From Tannerella sp031551825 (GTDB lineage Bacteria; Bacteroidota; Bacteroidia; Bacteroidales; Tannerellaceae), in the NCBI GenBank assembly GCA_031551825.1, contig JAVBNB010000052.1, positions 65,969 through 129,968 of the forward strand: a DNA stretch of 64,000 bases, given 5' to 3'. Below the pieces are notes generated by a model, which worked only from the letters and a program-made list of their open reading frames with translations, was not told the origin of the DNA and did no database searches. Positions within the stretch are counted from its first letter, which is position 1; each line of letters starts with the position of its first letter. A program made the position numbers and the translations under genes. This document shows, in pieces, positions 26,417-36,574 of this stretch.

Positions 26417-26470
26417 GTTATAAAACAAGAGGGATTGTCTGATATCAGACAATCCCTCTTGTTTTATAAC
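26417..26470. terminator. 54-bp perfect palindrome, bidirectional terminator
   Basis: Two 26-nt arms that are exact reverse complements flank a central TA, starting GTTATAAAAC and ending GTTTTATAAC. It fills the space between the convergent rny (plus) and LTA-synthase-like (minus) stops. Runs of A and T at the arm tips give a T-tract in both directions. Confidence 0.85.
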
Positions 26471-26471
26471 T

Positions 26472-28292
26472 TCATCGATTTCCCAAATCAAGATACATCA
26501 TCTGGAAAAAGGATTTCGCTTCTTTCTCTAAAGCCGGGTCACCGGTTTGTTCTAATATTCGCTGTTGATTGTTATCATACAAGAAAACACTTGATGAATC
26601 CATCATACAAAACCCATTCACATACGAATAAAATGAAAATTTCGGACTCTGAGGATCAAGCATATCTTTGCTGAATTTAAAATCGGAGTAGTCCATCTGA
26701 AGTTGCGATAATAAGGTTGAAGCCAGATCATTCTGCGATCCATAATCCGAAATAATCACAGGCTTCCGGACGGCTCCTCCAAGCCAGATCATAGGAATTT
26801 GAAAACGCACCTTTTCATAATTATTTGCTCCCTGCGGATAATTCTGCATCGCATGATCGGCGACAAAGACAATCAAGGTATTATTCCACAGATTTGTCGA
26901 CTTAAGATCAGAGACAAATTTACCGATACACTCATCTGTATAGTTGACTGAATTCAAAAACGGATCATCAAATATATCAGTGGGCACATCAAACGGTTCG
27001 TGGCTACTAAGAGTTAAAATAACTTTCAAAAAAGGGGTATCTTGCCTTGTCTCCGTAAGATCATGATAGACCCTTTCAAACAACAATTGATCCGGAACCC
27101 CCCATTTAGTCAGCCGCTCCTTGACCGGGAAATCATCATCCGACACAATGTCCTGAATCCCGCATGCACCCACAAAATAAGAACGCATATTAGCAAATTT
27201 TATATCCCCGCCGTAATAAACAAATTGATTATTATATCCCTCTTTCCGCAAACTTTTAGGTATTGCAGGTAAAGCATCCGTCTTTTTCGGATATTTCAAT
27301 ATAGCTGCTGTAGGATGCGAAGGATAACCGCTCATCACCGAAACCAATCCCCTGTCGGTACGGAAACCATTTGCATAAAAGTTTTTAAACAATACCCCCT
27401 CCTTGGCAAATCGGTACATATTCGGAGCTACAATAGAATCGAGAGCCACATCGTATGAAAAACTTTCCAGTATACAAAGAATAATATTTGGCCGGCTGGT
27501 ATGTAATAACCAGGAAACCATCGAATTCTCCGATCTCCTGTGAAACTGATCAAAGACCCGCACAGCTTCGCTTTTATCATAAAATTGATATTGTGATCCG
27601 AAGTTATCAAACTTGCCAAGCGAATACATGAAATTAAATATCGGATTAATAGCCGCATGATTAAGGAACATACGATCGCTGAAATAGGCATGACTTATAT
27701 TCATTGTTGAGACCGTAATCCCTCCCCTGATTGGTAAAAATAAAACACCGGCAAACAAGACAAGTATAAAGCATGTTTTCACACGATGGCGGGCAACAGG
27801 TAGTCGAAGTAAAATTTTCCGGATAGTCAATATATAACCATAATAACCGAAAACCGAAAAAACAATAGCAACCAGCACGCCGGAAGCCCATTCCAGAACA
27901 GAACCACTGGCTATAACCTCCTTAGGACTCTGGAGATACAACAAGACAGCAGGATCCAAATGAAATCCCCAATGAGAATAAAGTATAAGATCTACAGATG
28001 TAACAATCGCGATAACAGACAATACGACTGTAAAATAAACATCAAATATTTTCACCAATAAATCCAACCGTAACCAAATCGATGCAATCAAAAGAAAAAG
28101 AGGAATTATTGTCAGGTATCCGCTCATAGACATATCAAGAGATAAACCATGACTGAGCGATTGCAACACATCCATTATGCCAACCCCTCCGTTGACACTT
28201 CCATGCACAAGAATAAAGATTATTTTCTGAAAAAAGAAAACAAGAACAAAAAAGCAAAAAATGATGAATGGCAAAAAAATGCGTCGCTTCAT
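26472..28292 (-). CDS. LTA synthase-like membrane phosphotransferase/sulfatase-fold protein
   Basis: A 606-residue integral-membrane enzyme of the alkaline phosphatase superfamily. Five or so transmembrane helices (to about residue 195) are followed by an extracytoplasmic catalytic domain. Visible motifs: RPNIILCILESFSYD (metal Glu), NGFRTDRGLVSVMSGYPSHP (candidate nucleophile Thr), LSSHEPFDVP (metal His) and LIVFVADHAMQNYP (metal Asp-His). In Gram-positives LtaS polymerises glycerol phosphate. In Gram-negative Bacteroidota the relatives more likely add phosphoglycerol or phosphoethanolamine to surface glycans or lipid A; the donor is not deducible here. It is transcribed alone and converges on rny. 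Confidence 0.88.
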   Translation of the reverse strand: MKRRIFLPFIIFCFFVLVFFFQKIIFILVHGSVNGGVGIMDVLQSLSHGLSLDMSMSGYLTIIPLFLLIASIWLRLDLLVKIFDVYFTVVLSVIAIVTSVDLILYSHWGFHLDPAVLLYLQSPKEVIASGSVLEWASGVLVAIVFSVFGYYGYILTIRKILLRLPVARHRVKTCFILVLFAGVLFLPIRGGITVSTMNISHAYFSDRMFLNHAAINPIFNFMYSLGKFDNFGSQYQFYDKSEAVRVFDQFHRRSENSMVSWLLHTSRPNIILCILESFSYDVALDSIVAPNMYRFAKEGVLFKNFYANGFRTDRGLVSVMSGYPSHPTAAILKYPKKTDALPAIPKSLRKEGYNNQFVYYGGDIKFANMRSYFVGACGIQDIVSDDDFPVKERLTKWGVPDQLLFERVYHDLTETRQDTPFLKVILTLSSHEPFDVPTDIFDDPFLNSVNYTDECIGKFVSDLKSTNLWNNTLIVFVADHAMQNYPQGANNYEKVRFQIPMIWLGGAVRKPVIISDYGSQNDLASTLLSQLQMDYSDFKFSKDMLDPQSPKFSFYSYVNGFCMMDSSSVFLYDNNQQRILEQTGDPALEKEAKSFFQMMYLDLGNR

Positions 28293-28480
28293 AAAAATTT
28301 ATTGTTCAATACTGCAGAAATCTACATCTCTATCGTTTATTTAGCGAGCAAATGTATAAAATTTTATCTTGTCAAAAATGCGTTTTTTCTTTTTTGAACA
28401 ATTATACAATCAATTAAACAAATAATAATACTTTTTTAAATTTGATTAACGATTATCCGGACTACCTATCAATATAATTA

Positions 28481-28515
28481 AAAGAAGCGCTCACAAAATG
28501 CAAGCGCCTCTCTTG
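28481..28515 (-). terminator. Terminator after the serpin gene
   Basis: On the minus strand, an AGGCGCTTGCA / TGTGAGCGCTT hairpin (about 9 of 12 pairs) is followed by CTTTTAATTAT. It is 21 bp past the serpin stop. Confidence 0.6.
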
Positions 28516-28535
28516 TAAAGGTTTCACTTTACTTT

Positions 28536-29867
28536 CTATTTCACATGACCTATTTTACCCATAAACAAAATGATACCCGTACTGTTTTCACGGATAGCAA
28601 AAGCAAATGGTTTGTTTACCACATAATCAACGAACTTCAACTGCTCCTCCCCTCCTGAAGCCGCATCTCCAGCAATAACAACTGTTGATGCAGCTGCCTC
28701 CGTTCCATCCTCATCTACATTCACAAACGTTTTATGTATAACCCTATATATTTTAAACGACTGATCCGCCATATCCCCAAAATCAGCATTATCAGAAAAA
28801 GGCATTTCCATTCCTAATTCCGGCAATATTGCTTTTTCCATGTCATAGGAACAATCCGTGTTAAAACGAGGAAAATGAAGATTTACCACATATGCTTCCA
28901 TGTCCATAGCAGCATTCCATGATTCATTGCTAAGGTTTGTGACAACATCTTCAACAGTCCTCCCTTCTTGCGGAAGCATCACAATCATACTAAATGCCCC
29001 GTTTCCATAATACAACCTGATGTATCTACTATTTTCATCTTCGGAATAAAGAAAACGGCCAGTTTGGCACATCATATTTACCCTACCCATGCTGACATTA
29101 TCCTCTGAATAGAAATCTTCTTTTCTTGTACTGTCTTTATCAAATTTCACTCCCCATTCACTTCCAAAAGAAACAGCATTTATCAGGCACATCTTATTAT
29201 CCGCAGAAATCCGATCCATTATTCGCGGAATTTTATTATTAGTCTGTTCCGACACCCATGAATTTATTTGATCAACGGCATCCGGAGAATTAAAATCCAA
29301 TGCCTTTACTACCGCATTATAGTATTCTTTGTTTACCAAAGCAAAAGAATTCTTTACAGTTACAGTATTATGATGCCAGATTGAATTCGCAATCGACAAT
29401 GTTGTATGCGGATCAACATCCATTAAAGCCTCCCTCAATGACTTATTATATTCGTTTATATCATCCAACGAATATTTTTTTGCCCGGAGAACATTCTTCA
29501 TCTCTTCCAATGTTGCTCCTTTTGCTCCGTTCAGTGTCATGCTAAGCGCCATATTCACACTAAGAGGCGACATAAACACATTCGCATCATCAGTTGAGCC
29601 ATAAGTCACTCTAAACAAGTCAAATGCGAATGCATTATCAGTATCGGCTTTTTCTTTTATTCTCAATGTGATAGGTTCGGCATTAAACCACTTCGGGTCA
29701 ATTTCCGGATTTTTTTCATTCTTTTTATCTTGATCGTTTTCCTGGTTTTCAACCTCTTTACCATCACTATCTGCATCACAAGAGATTAACACAAAAAATG
29801 ATAATGCAAAAACCGAATAAATAACAGTCTTATTTAAAATACTTCTAAAATTGCAATAATGTTTCAT
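28536..29867 (-). CDS. Serpin-family protease inhibitor, lipoprotein
   Basis: A 443-residue serpin with signal peptide and lipobox LISC (Cys30), then an acidic linker (about 31-60). The serpin fold runs to the end, with NVFMSPLSVNMALSMTLNGA, ANSIWHHN and the terminal PFAFAIRENSTGIILFMGKIG. The reactive-centre hinge is EDGTEAAASTVV (about 386-397). Counting from the hinge glutamate (P17) puts P1 at Ala402, next to Asp401, so an elastase-like target is suggested; the count could be off by one. The hinge has the small residues needed for an inhibitory serpin. The C10 cysteine protease gene ends 6 bp upstream, so protease and inhibitor are probably made from one message. Confidence 0.93.
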   Translation of the reverse strand: MKHYCNFRSILNKTVIYSVFALSFFVLISCDADSDGKEVENQENDQDKKNEKNPEIDPKWFNAEPITLRIKEKADTDNAFAFDLFRVTYGSTDDANVFMSPLSVNMALSMTLNGAKGATLEEMKNVLRAKKYSLDDINEYNKSLREALMDVDPHTTLSIANSIWHHNTVTVKNSFALVNKEYYNAVVKALDFNSPDAVDQINSWVSEQTNNKIPRIMDRISADNKMCLINAVSFGSEWGVKFDKDSTRKEDFYSEDNVSMGRVNMMCQTGRFLYSEDENSRYIRLYYGNGAFSMIVMLPQEGRTVEDVVTNLSNESWNAAMDMEAYVVNLHFPRFNTDCSYDMEKAILPELGMEMPFSDNADFGDMADQSFKIYRVIHKTFVNVDEDGTEAAASTVVIAGDAASGGEEQLKFVDYVVNKPFAFAIRENSTGIILFMGKIGHVK

Positions 29868-29873
29868 TTGTTC

Positions 29874-31292
29874 TTATTTTTTTGTTACCAACACATATTC
29901 TCTATTAATTGAAAACTCAAAATTATCCCTTGTGGGCTTTGCTGAGCTATAAAATACGTAATCAGAATTATACCCCCATCCCCAATTCATGTTCAGGTAT
30001 TCATCATAGATGCCATCATTTTTTACATGCATTTTTGTATATTCATTCGATGAGCGAGGTATATACGCTATCCCGATTTCGTAATGACGCTCTCTATATC
30101 CATGTGCAATCCAAGCATGCCCAACCTCAGTCCCGTCGATAATACCTCTTCCACGCATTATTACAGGATTCCGTCCATTCAAGCTATTTTTTATCGCAAA
30201 ATACGACGAGGAATTATATGTATACAAAAAAGCACTATACCCCCAATAATTATTTAAAGCAGATACAGCATCGACGGGAGCCACTCCCGTACCAGATCCA
30301 TCCATATGATAGATAGCTCCACATTTTGCCCTTACGTCCAGAATAAAGTCATTGAAACTTTTATTATTAGTTGGATTCACTGGTATATCAGCCCAATTAT
30401 ATGCCTTCGGATGTTCATGATATTTCATTAATTGTGCAATCGCTACAGGCCAACAACCTGCTTTCCCATTTGGAGCCTTAACATTAAATGGTGCATATTG
30501 ATGCCATGCCGTATTCATCAATCTAAGATCTGTCTGTGTTGTTCCCAATCCTACTAATAAAATAGCAGAAGACATACAATCATAACTGGTATTCGTATTA
30601 TTACAAAGACCATTAATTATATTCTGGGCCTCATTAGAACCGACATAAGCTGCCAAGTGAGATAAAGGAAAACAATCATAACCCGAACCCTCCCATTTCA
30701 ACACTTCCTGACGCCTTTTATCATCAGCAGCACTTCGGGTTGATACGCTTAAATCGACACTCTGTTGTTCAAAAGAACTCCATGACAATGCATACTTAAT
30801 TCTCAAACTATCAATATCCTTATTGATAACCTCTTTGATGCCATACTTGAATTCGTCCATATAGATACTCATTCCGGTATTTAAGTAGCTATCATCAAAA
30901 TTGCCTTCATCGGAATATGCAAGGATGGCATGCATATTTTTTGTTGCACTGATAACAACATAACCCTTGTTATCTTCAAAATTAACAATAAACATCAAAG
31001 GCTCTCCTGAATCATCAGATACGCTCATCAATTGTTTTATGCTTTTCAAACTGCCACTCCTTGCTTCTATTGCTCCGGAATTAAATAATTTAGCTACGGT
31101 TAATGCATCGACTTCGGATAAAGTCGACTTTTGGGCATCAATGCCTCCTTCCAATTCTTTTTGATCTACAATTTCATGAATACTTAAATCATTATTCTTT
31201 TCATCATTCAGTACCGGATCAATATCTGCATTATTACACGAAAAGAATACACATAATGTAAACAACCAAATTAATACACGATTTTTTCTCAT
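29874..31292 (-). CDS. C10-family cysteine peptidase (streptopain-like), lipoprotein
   Basis: A 472-residue lipoprotein (lipobox FFSC, Cys19). A Spi-type inhibitory prodomain covers roughly 40-165 (KGYVVISATKNMHAILAYSD). The catalytic domain follows, with the Cys in GKAGCWPVAIAQLMKYH (Cys280) and the His in GHAWIAHGY (His392), then NWGWGY. All catalytic residues are present. C10 enzymes of Bacteroidota, such as the B. fragilis Bfp proteins, are secreted or surface-bound and degrade host proteins. A lipoprotein serpin is encoded 6 bp downstream. A consensus promoter lies about 30 bp upstream of the ATG. Confidence 0.93.
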   Translation of the reverse strand: MRKNRVLIWLFTLCVFFSCNNADIDPVLNDEKNNDLSIHEIVDQKELEGGIDAQKSTLSEVDALTVAKLFNSGAIEARSGSLKSIKQLMSVSDDSGEPLMFIVNFEDNKGYVVISATKNMHAILAYSDEGNFDDSYLNTGMSIYMDEFKYGIKEVINKDIDSLRIKYALSWSSFEQQSVDLSVSTRSAADDKRRQEVLKWEGSGYDCFPLSHLAAYVGSNEAQNIINGLCNNTNTSYDCMSSAILLVGLGTTQTDLRLMNTAWHQYAPFNVKAPNGKAGCWPVAIAQLMKYHEHPKAYNWADIPVNPTNNKSFNDFILDVRAKCGAIYHMDGSGTGVAPVDAVSALNNYWGYSAFLYTYNSSSYFAIKNSLNGRNPVIMRGRGIIDGTEVGHAWIAHGYRERHYEIGIAYIPRSSNEYTKMHVKNDGIYDEYLNMNWGWGYNSDYVFYSSAKPTRDNFEFSINREYVLVTKK

Positions 31293-31628
31293 AGCTTTCT
31301 CTTTCTATAATTAGTATTTTGCAAATATAAAATATCAATATACAAAAAGCAAATTTATTATAAAAAAATCATATAAAAATACAGACATAAAACAAAATAA
31401 CACCAATAAACAAACTTTTAACACACATGAACATTCATTATTACTTAATTTTCTTATATTTAGAAAAAAGCTTTTTAGACACAATAAAAATCAATTGAAA
31501 TAATATAAAGAAATTTTTTATTAGAAACGGAGATTCACTCTCCTAATTTATCAGGAAGTGGAGCCTATTTTAACCATAAAAATAGGCAGACGTAATAAAT
31601 ATATAATCATCTTACAAAATTACAACCG
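31293..31628. other. AT-rich intergenic region
   Basis: 336 bp without a gene. Near the left edge is the minus-strand promoter of the C10 peptidase (listed separately). At 31563-31587 an inverted repeat GCCTATTTT/AAAATAGGC lies just downstream of the DUF3686 ATPase stop and may be its terminator, though the T-tract is poor. The rest is AT-rich with no feature I can support. Confidence 0.5.
31322..31353 (-). promoter_or_regulatory. Promoter for the C10 peptidase/serpin operon
   Basis: On the minus strand, TTTG (31350-31353) and TATATTTG (31322-31329) are spaced 20 bp, with the ATG at 31292 about 30 bp further on. Confidence 0.6.
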
Positions 31629-34600
31629 CTATTTCTTTCCAAGTGCTTGCTTTATTCCTGCGAGATGGTCATTGAATTCGGCCAATTGGGCGATTACCAG
31701 GCCGGCCTGATTGTTCTGGTCAATGCCGGCCAGCTTATTATTTTTATTGAACACGGTTCTGATTTGCTCCCAGCGTTCTTTTTCCTCTTTGGAAAGCAAT
31801 CCGGCGATTTCTTTCAGTTTCAGCAGATTGGCCTCGCTATCAGATGTCAATGTCTGTGATTCATTTTCGTAATGAGTCAGAATAAGCGAGCTGACTTCCT
31901 TCTGATTCATCAGAGGAACAATTTGCGAAAGCATTTTATTCATATCACGGTATGAACCCTGCAGCTTGAATGCCGGCTCCGTTCGATACGCATCCTGCAT
32001 AGCGGCGCTGGCAATATATTGTTGGTTTACCCTCATCACTACGTCACGCACTAACAGGCTGTTTTTAATCACGGTAATAAAATCATCGACATCCTGCTGT
32101 GTATGATTACCTTCCAGATCAGGTATCATCTCACTCTTGGCTTCAACGAATTCAACTAAATTATAGAAATCGGTAAAACTCTTAGCGGCAACTTTCTGCA
32201 AGTAGGGATTTTCAACAATTGCATTTTCAAGCAAACTCAGGCGGAACAAGTTTCCGGAATCACCGATCACATCCCCCAGATTATATACATCGGCACGGTT
32301 CGCCAACATGTCCGGTATCTGGAATTTTTCACCGCTTTCGGTATACGGATTCCCAGCCATAATCACACAGAAACGTTTGCCACGCAGATCATACGTCTTG
32401 CTTTCTCCTTCAAAAATACCATCCATCTTTCGCTGTCCGTCAGCTAACGAAATAAATTTCTGCAGGAATTCCGAACTGCAATGCTGGATATCATCCAAAT
32501 AAAGCATCACATTATCAGCCATTTCAAAGGATAGATTAATTTTCTTCAATTCCTCACGCGCGCCCGATGTTTTTGCTTCCGACGGGTCGGTACTTGTTAT
32601 CGAATGACCGATTGTAGGGCCATTGATTTTCACAAAATTAAGCCCCATAATATTGGCTAAATATTCCATCAACGTTGTTTTACCATAACCGGGAGGCGAC
32701 AATAATAACAACATGCCCATACGCGCGGTACGCTTATTTTCTCCGGCCACGCCCAACTGCTTTGCCAGATTCGCTCCGATCAGCGGAAGGTAAACACCAT
32801 TGATCAGCTTATTCCGGACAAATGAAGTCAGCACACGTGGCTTCAGTTCGTTTATTTTCAGCGACTTCCGATAGTCGCTAACCAAACGGTCTTTCAACTG
32901 CGTGAAATCATTGAAAGCAGGAACACTCACTTCATTGAAACACTTCAGTTTAAACATTAGTTTATGGTAATCCGTTTGATACAGATTATTCGCTATAACC
33001 GGATGACTTCCGCGCAGGTCTTCGATCTCAAGATAATCAGAACTTTTGCGTAACTCAAACTGAAGCTCCTTTAACAATAACAGACAGGCTGTTTCTCCCC
33101 GGTATTTTTTATACATCTTCAGGTCATCAGACAAGTCAATAAACGACGATAACCAGTTGCGCACCAGATAATAACGCTCTACCGCACCAAATGACTCATC
33201 AGCCACATCCGCATTAAAACTTCCCTGGAGCTTATTCGATTTCAGGTATTTCAAAAATTCCTTTTCGAGAATTCTGGATTGCTCACTGACAGTGAATGCC
33301 GGATTGTCGGCAAACTCACGAAACAAATACAAAGCAACTGTTTCCGGAACGATTTTCACCATGTCAAAATAGCCTTCGTTCCATTGAACGAACATATCCC
33401 GGATCTGATTTGTAACATACTGATAATTACTCGATGCAGGAAATGCTTTCAATACATTGTTCGCCGAAATAATCAATCCACGTAACAACTTCTTTCCTTC
33501 CTCCTCAATCGCAGACCAAAACAGCTGTGCCGCTACACGAATTTGCGGACGAAATGACAATACGCCCAACTGCTCGGTCAGTGAGACCATACTTTCGTAT
33601 ATCCGGAGCGCATCATAATCGTGTACTCCCTTCAGGTATGATTCGGAATAACTTTGCTCAAGTTTCTTAGCGATAAACTCTTTCGCATTGAAAACACCAG
33701 GTTTCCAATATTCATTAAACGCCAGATAAGCGAGATATTCAGAACGATAAACCTCGCTGTTTTCCGAAACAATCTCCTGCTCCCAAATGTCCCTGTAACA
33801 GATGATATCACTGTTTTTAAGATCATGGTAGAAATTCGTTCCCGTAAGATGATAAAACAATTTATCATCACGACGTACAACCGTCAGATCCATAGACTGT
33901 TTATTCACTGCAAACTTATAATTACCCAACGAAATAATATTCTCACCATCGGCAAAAAGTTCCGTTTTGTCTTTCAATATACGCAGTGCGTCTTCGAGCG
34001 ATGTTTTAAGGCTGTTTTCAAGGTTTTCGGATTTGGAAACATCTCCCAATTCCCTCAAGTCTTCCACCAACTTACGCACCTTATCCACCATCAGATCCGT
34101 GGAGTAAAACGCTTGTATTTCTTCCTTCGTCTTAAACGATTGTGCTTTGTTTTCCACATTCTTCAGCACGCGAAGCCCGATTTGCTCTAAAGAAGAAGTA
34201 CGGCGGTTTATTTGTTCTATCAATTGCGCTTTCCGGCCGTCAAACGCTTTAACGACTTCATTGCGTTTGTCCGCAATGATAGAGATAAATTCGTCGAAAT
34301 CAGCAAATTTACTTTCCAACTCTTCGACCTGAACACTCACTTTTGTGAAATACTCATCCGCTTTTTCCGGCGAAGTGGCCAATTCTAAATAGTTAACAAT
34401 ACTTTGTTCTAACAAAGTCAGTTGCGCACGGAATTGAGCAGCAGCCTCACCACTTTTGAGCGAGTCTATTTTTTTCTTAAGCTGTGCACGCACTTCGTTT
34501 AATGAAGCAAAAATCAAAGATATTTTTTCAACAATCTGCGTTGCCTGCGTTGTATCAGCAATTTTAAGACTGTTCAGAATATCAATCAGCAACTCTAACT

Positions 34601-36479
34601 CAGAGGAAATCAATTTGCAATTATCTTCTATTTTATTGGCATCAATCACTTTCTTTACCTTGTCAACTTCGCCACGCTGCTCGTTCACTTTATTTTCATA
34701 CGGAACAAGCGCCTCATCCCTTAATAGAAATTCCACCGTTTTGGCCGAAAGCTTTTCATTCGTCTGCGACAAAGTCTGCTTCAGTTCATCAATCTTTTCG
34801 AGGTTAACATACTTCAAGCTGGCGAGTTCAATGATCTGGCCTTGCATCTTACGCGTCTCAGCTAACAGTTTCACATGCTGTTCCAACGATTCAAAACGCG
34901 CGTTTCGAACCTGTAACAGAAGATCATCCACCTTCTTAACCGAACTTTCAAGTTCCTCTCCGGAATGTTTGCGCTGCGCTTTTACTTTATCAAATTCATC
35001 AATTGCCGTATTGGCTACATCTTTTATTTGCCCCAACGGTTCTGACAAACCAAAAGCAACCTTATCCGAAATCCAGAAATACGCGTCAATCAGATCATTC
35101 GATTTTTTGACAATATCCTCATAAAGTCCTTCATACGCATCTTCCTTATTTATCAGATGAATAACCTCCTGACATTCGGCCATCGCTTTCACGATGCTTT
35201 TATTTCCGATCTTATACAGAAAATTATCTTTCCGCTCCTGGTTTTCCTTCAGTTCTAAGGAATAAGGCGATTGCCATATCTGCACCTGGTGATGGCGCGT
35301 AGCCTCTTGCTCCGAGCGGAATAGGATCAATGTTCCGTCTTTAAATAAAGTATGTCCATTACAAACAATTGGTGTTTCAACCTGTTGCTTGATAATATTG
35401 TAGGACATCAGAACATACGTATTATTTGTATTCTGATAAAAAATATATAAAAAATCTTCTCCGTTAGGCGAAGCTACCTTACGAAAAAACTCAAGATGAT
35501 TCAGGTTACTCTCAAAAATTTTAGACTCCCCGTTCTGCAGATAATATCCGTTCGGGAAAATCACTCCATGATTGTCCGGCAACAGGATCCCCGCATCATT
35601 CAGCATTTTCAGATTAACAACCTCTTTGGTTCGCGTATTGAAAATGTATGCGCGAAAATCTTCCTGATAGGGCTTTATCCGTATCAATATCAAATTCCCC
35701 AAATCGGCATAATAATAATCCGCGTCATCCAGTTGCTGATCCTTATTATCCACCTTTTCGGCATAAATCCCCCTTCCGGTATCCGTATTATTTTCTATTT
35801 TAAAGGTTATATCACCGCCAATTGCCTCTATAAATACCTTATCCAAGATAGAAATATGCGGATAAAGGCCTAAGCGACGGTCTTCAAGTGTTGTTTTAAT
35901 CCACTTGAATTCATGCTGCGGAGCTTTTATCACTTCATGGATACTTCGATCGTCCTGATAAATCAGTTTACCGCCTTTTATCAGCCATTTGAATGCTTTT
36001 TGATCACCCACATTTTTACTCGTCTGGAAAATCATATACAAATAATTTTCCGTACGACGGAATTTTGAAAATGTAGAATCACGGTAGTATTTATATAGAT
36101 TTTTGTAATCCGTCATAAAAGCCGGATCATCGATCAAATCTAATGGCTGAGGAATAAACTGATTATCCTCGAATTTATAAATACTGAACACATCGCTGAG
36201 CTGTATTTCCGAACGAAGGCCGAAATGCACGTTGTAACCAAAGATACATAGATTTCCAAATGCGATAATGCCTCGCGATTCACAACTATTCTCCGTCGTG
36301 ATCCGCTGATTGGCCACCAATGAAAACTCCGTTGTGGAAAAAACGTCCTTACGGGCTTCATTCAAAGAATTCATGCGTTTGGAAAGATCATCTTTCTGTG
36401 TCTGAAGGCGTTTGCGGATAATTTCATACGTACCCGCTTCGAGTATTTCGGTATTTTTGTTTTGTTCCTGATCTTGCAT
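31629..36479 (-). CDS. DUF3686/AAA+ giant ATPase ('DNA repair ATPase' family)
   Basis: A 1616-residue protein. The N-terminal ~430 residues are the DUF3686 region (beta-propeller-like strands, e.g. FGNLCIFGYNVHFGL). A long coiled coil fills roughly 480-860, then a helical middle part, and a C-terminal AAA+ module with Walker A LLSPPGYGKTTLMEYLAN (about 1257-1274), Walker B VMLYLDDIQH (about 1325) and sensor-like VIMAGNPYTES. The database name 'DNA repair ATPase' is not well supported by experiment. Here it is the last gene after PspA-, YqiJ- and flotillin-like genes, so a role in membrane remodelling or stress is likelier. No membrane segment is seen. Confidence 0.9.
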   Translation of the reverse strand: MQDQEQNKNTEILEAGTYEIIRKRLQTQKDDLSKRMNSLNEARKDVFSTTEFSLVANQRITTENSCESRGIIAFGNLCIFGYNVHFGLRSEIQLSDVFSIYKFEDNQFIPQPLDLIDDPAFMTDYKNLYKYYRDSTFSKFRRTENYLYMIFQTSKNVGDQKAFKWLIKGGKLIYQDDRSIHEVIKAPQHEFKWIKTTLEDRRLGLYPHISILDKVFIEAIGGDITFKIENNTDTGRGIYAEKVDNKDQQLDDADYYYADLGNLILIRIKPYQEDFRAYIFNTRTKEVVNLKMLNDAGILLPDNHGVIFPNGYYLQNGESKIFESNLNHLEFFRKVASPNGEDFLYIFYQNTNNTYVLMSYNIIKQQVETPIVCNGHTLFKDGTLILFRSEQEATRHHQVQIWQSPYSLELKENQERKDNFLYKIGNKSIVKAMAECQEVIHLINKEDAYEGLYEDIVKKSNDLIDAYFWISDKVAFGLSEPLGQIKDVANTAIDEFDKVKAQRKHSGEELESSVKKVDDLLLQVRNARFESLEQHVKLLAETRKMQGQIIELASLKYVNLEKIDELKQTLSQTNEKLSAKTVEFLLRDEALVPYENKVNEQRGEVDKVKKVIDANKIEDNCKLISSELELLIDILNSLKIADTTQATQIVEKISLIFASLNEVRAQLKKKIDSLKSGEAAAQFRAQLTLLEQSIVNYLELATSPEKADEYFTKVSVQVEELESKFADFDEFISIIADKRNEVVKAFDGRKAQLIEQINRRTSSLEQIGLRVLKNVENKAQSFKTKEEIQAFYSTDLMVDKVRKLVEDLRELGDVSKSENLENSLKTSLEDALRILKDKTELFADGENIISLGNYKFAVNKQSMDLTVVRRDDKLFYHLTGTNFYHDLKNSDIICYRDIWEQEIVSENSEVYRSEYLAYLAFNEYWKPGVFNAKEFIAKKLEQSYSESYLKGVHDYDALRIYESMVSLTEQLGVLSFRPQIRVAAQLFWSAIEEEGKKLLRGLIISANNVLKAFPASSNYQYVTNQIRDMFVQWNEGYFDMVKIVPETVALYLFREFADNPAFTVSEQSRILEKEFLKYLKSNKLQGSFNADVADESFGAVERYYLVRNWLSSFIDLSDDLKMYKKYRGETACLLLLKELQFELRKSSDYLEIEDLRGSHPVIANNLYQTDYHKLMFKLKCFNEVSVPAFNDFTQLKDRLVSDYRKSLKINELKPRVLTSFVRNKLINGVYLPLIGANLAKQLGVAGENKRTARMGMLLLLSPPGYGKTTLMEYLANIMGLNFVKINGPTIGHSITSTDPSEAKTSGAREELKKINLSFEMADNVMLYLDDIQHCSSEFLQKFISLADGQRKMDGIFEGESKTYDLRGKRFCVIMAGNPYTESGEKFQIPDMLANRADVYNLGDVIGDSGNLFRLSLLENAIVENPYLQKVAAKSFTDFYNLVEFVEAKSEMIPDLEGNHTQQDVDDFITVIKNSLLVRDVVMRVNQQYIASAAMQDAYRTEPAFKLQGSYRDMNKMLSQIVPLMNQKEVSSLILTHYENESQTLTSDSEANLLKLKEIAGLLSKEEKERWEQIRTVFNKNNKLAGIDQNNQAGLVIAQLAEFNDHLAGIKQALGKK

Positions 36480-36574
36480 CGAAAAAGTTTATTATGATAT
36501 ACGGCACATAAGCGAAAGTGTATCAGGAACCCTCCTTATCCAGAGTTCCCAATACATTCTCAAAAGGATTCTGT

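Noticed and set aside
34456..35124. A 222-codon open frame on the plus strand
   Set aside because: It lies wholly inside the 1616-residue ATPase gene on the other strand, has no promoter or ribosome site, and its Ser/Phe-rich composition is the usual mirror of a Lys/Glu-rich coiled coil.
35496..35873. A 125-codon plus-strand frame rich in Ile and Tyr
   Set aside because: Shadow of the beta-rich N-terminal DUF3686 region on the minus strand; no start signals.
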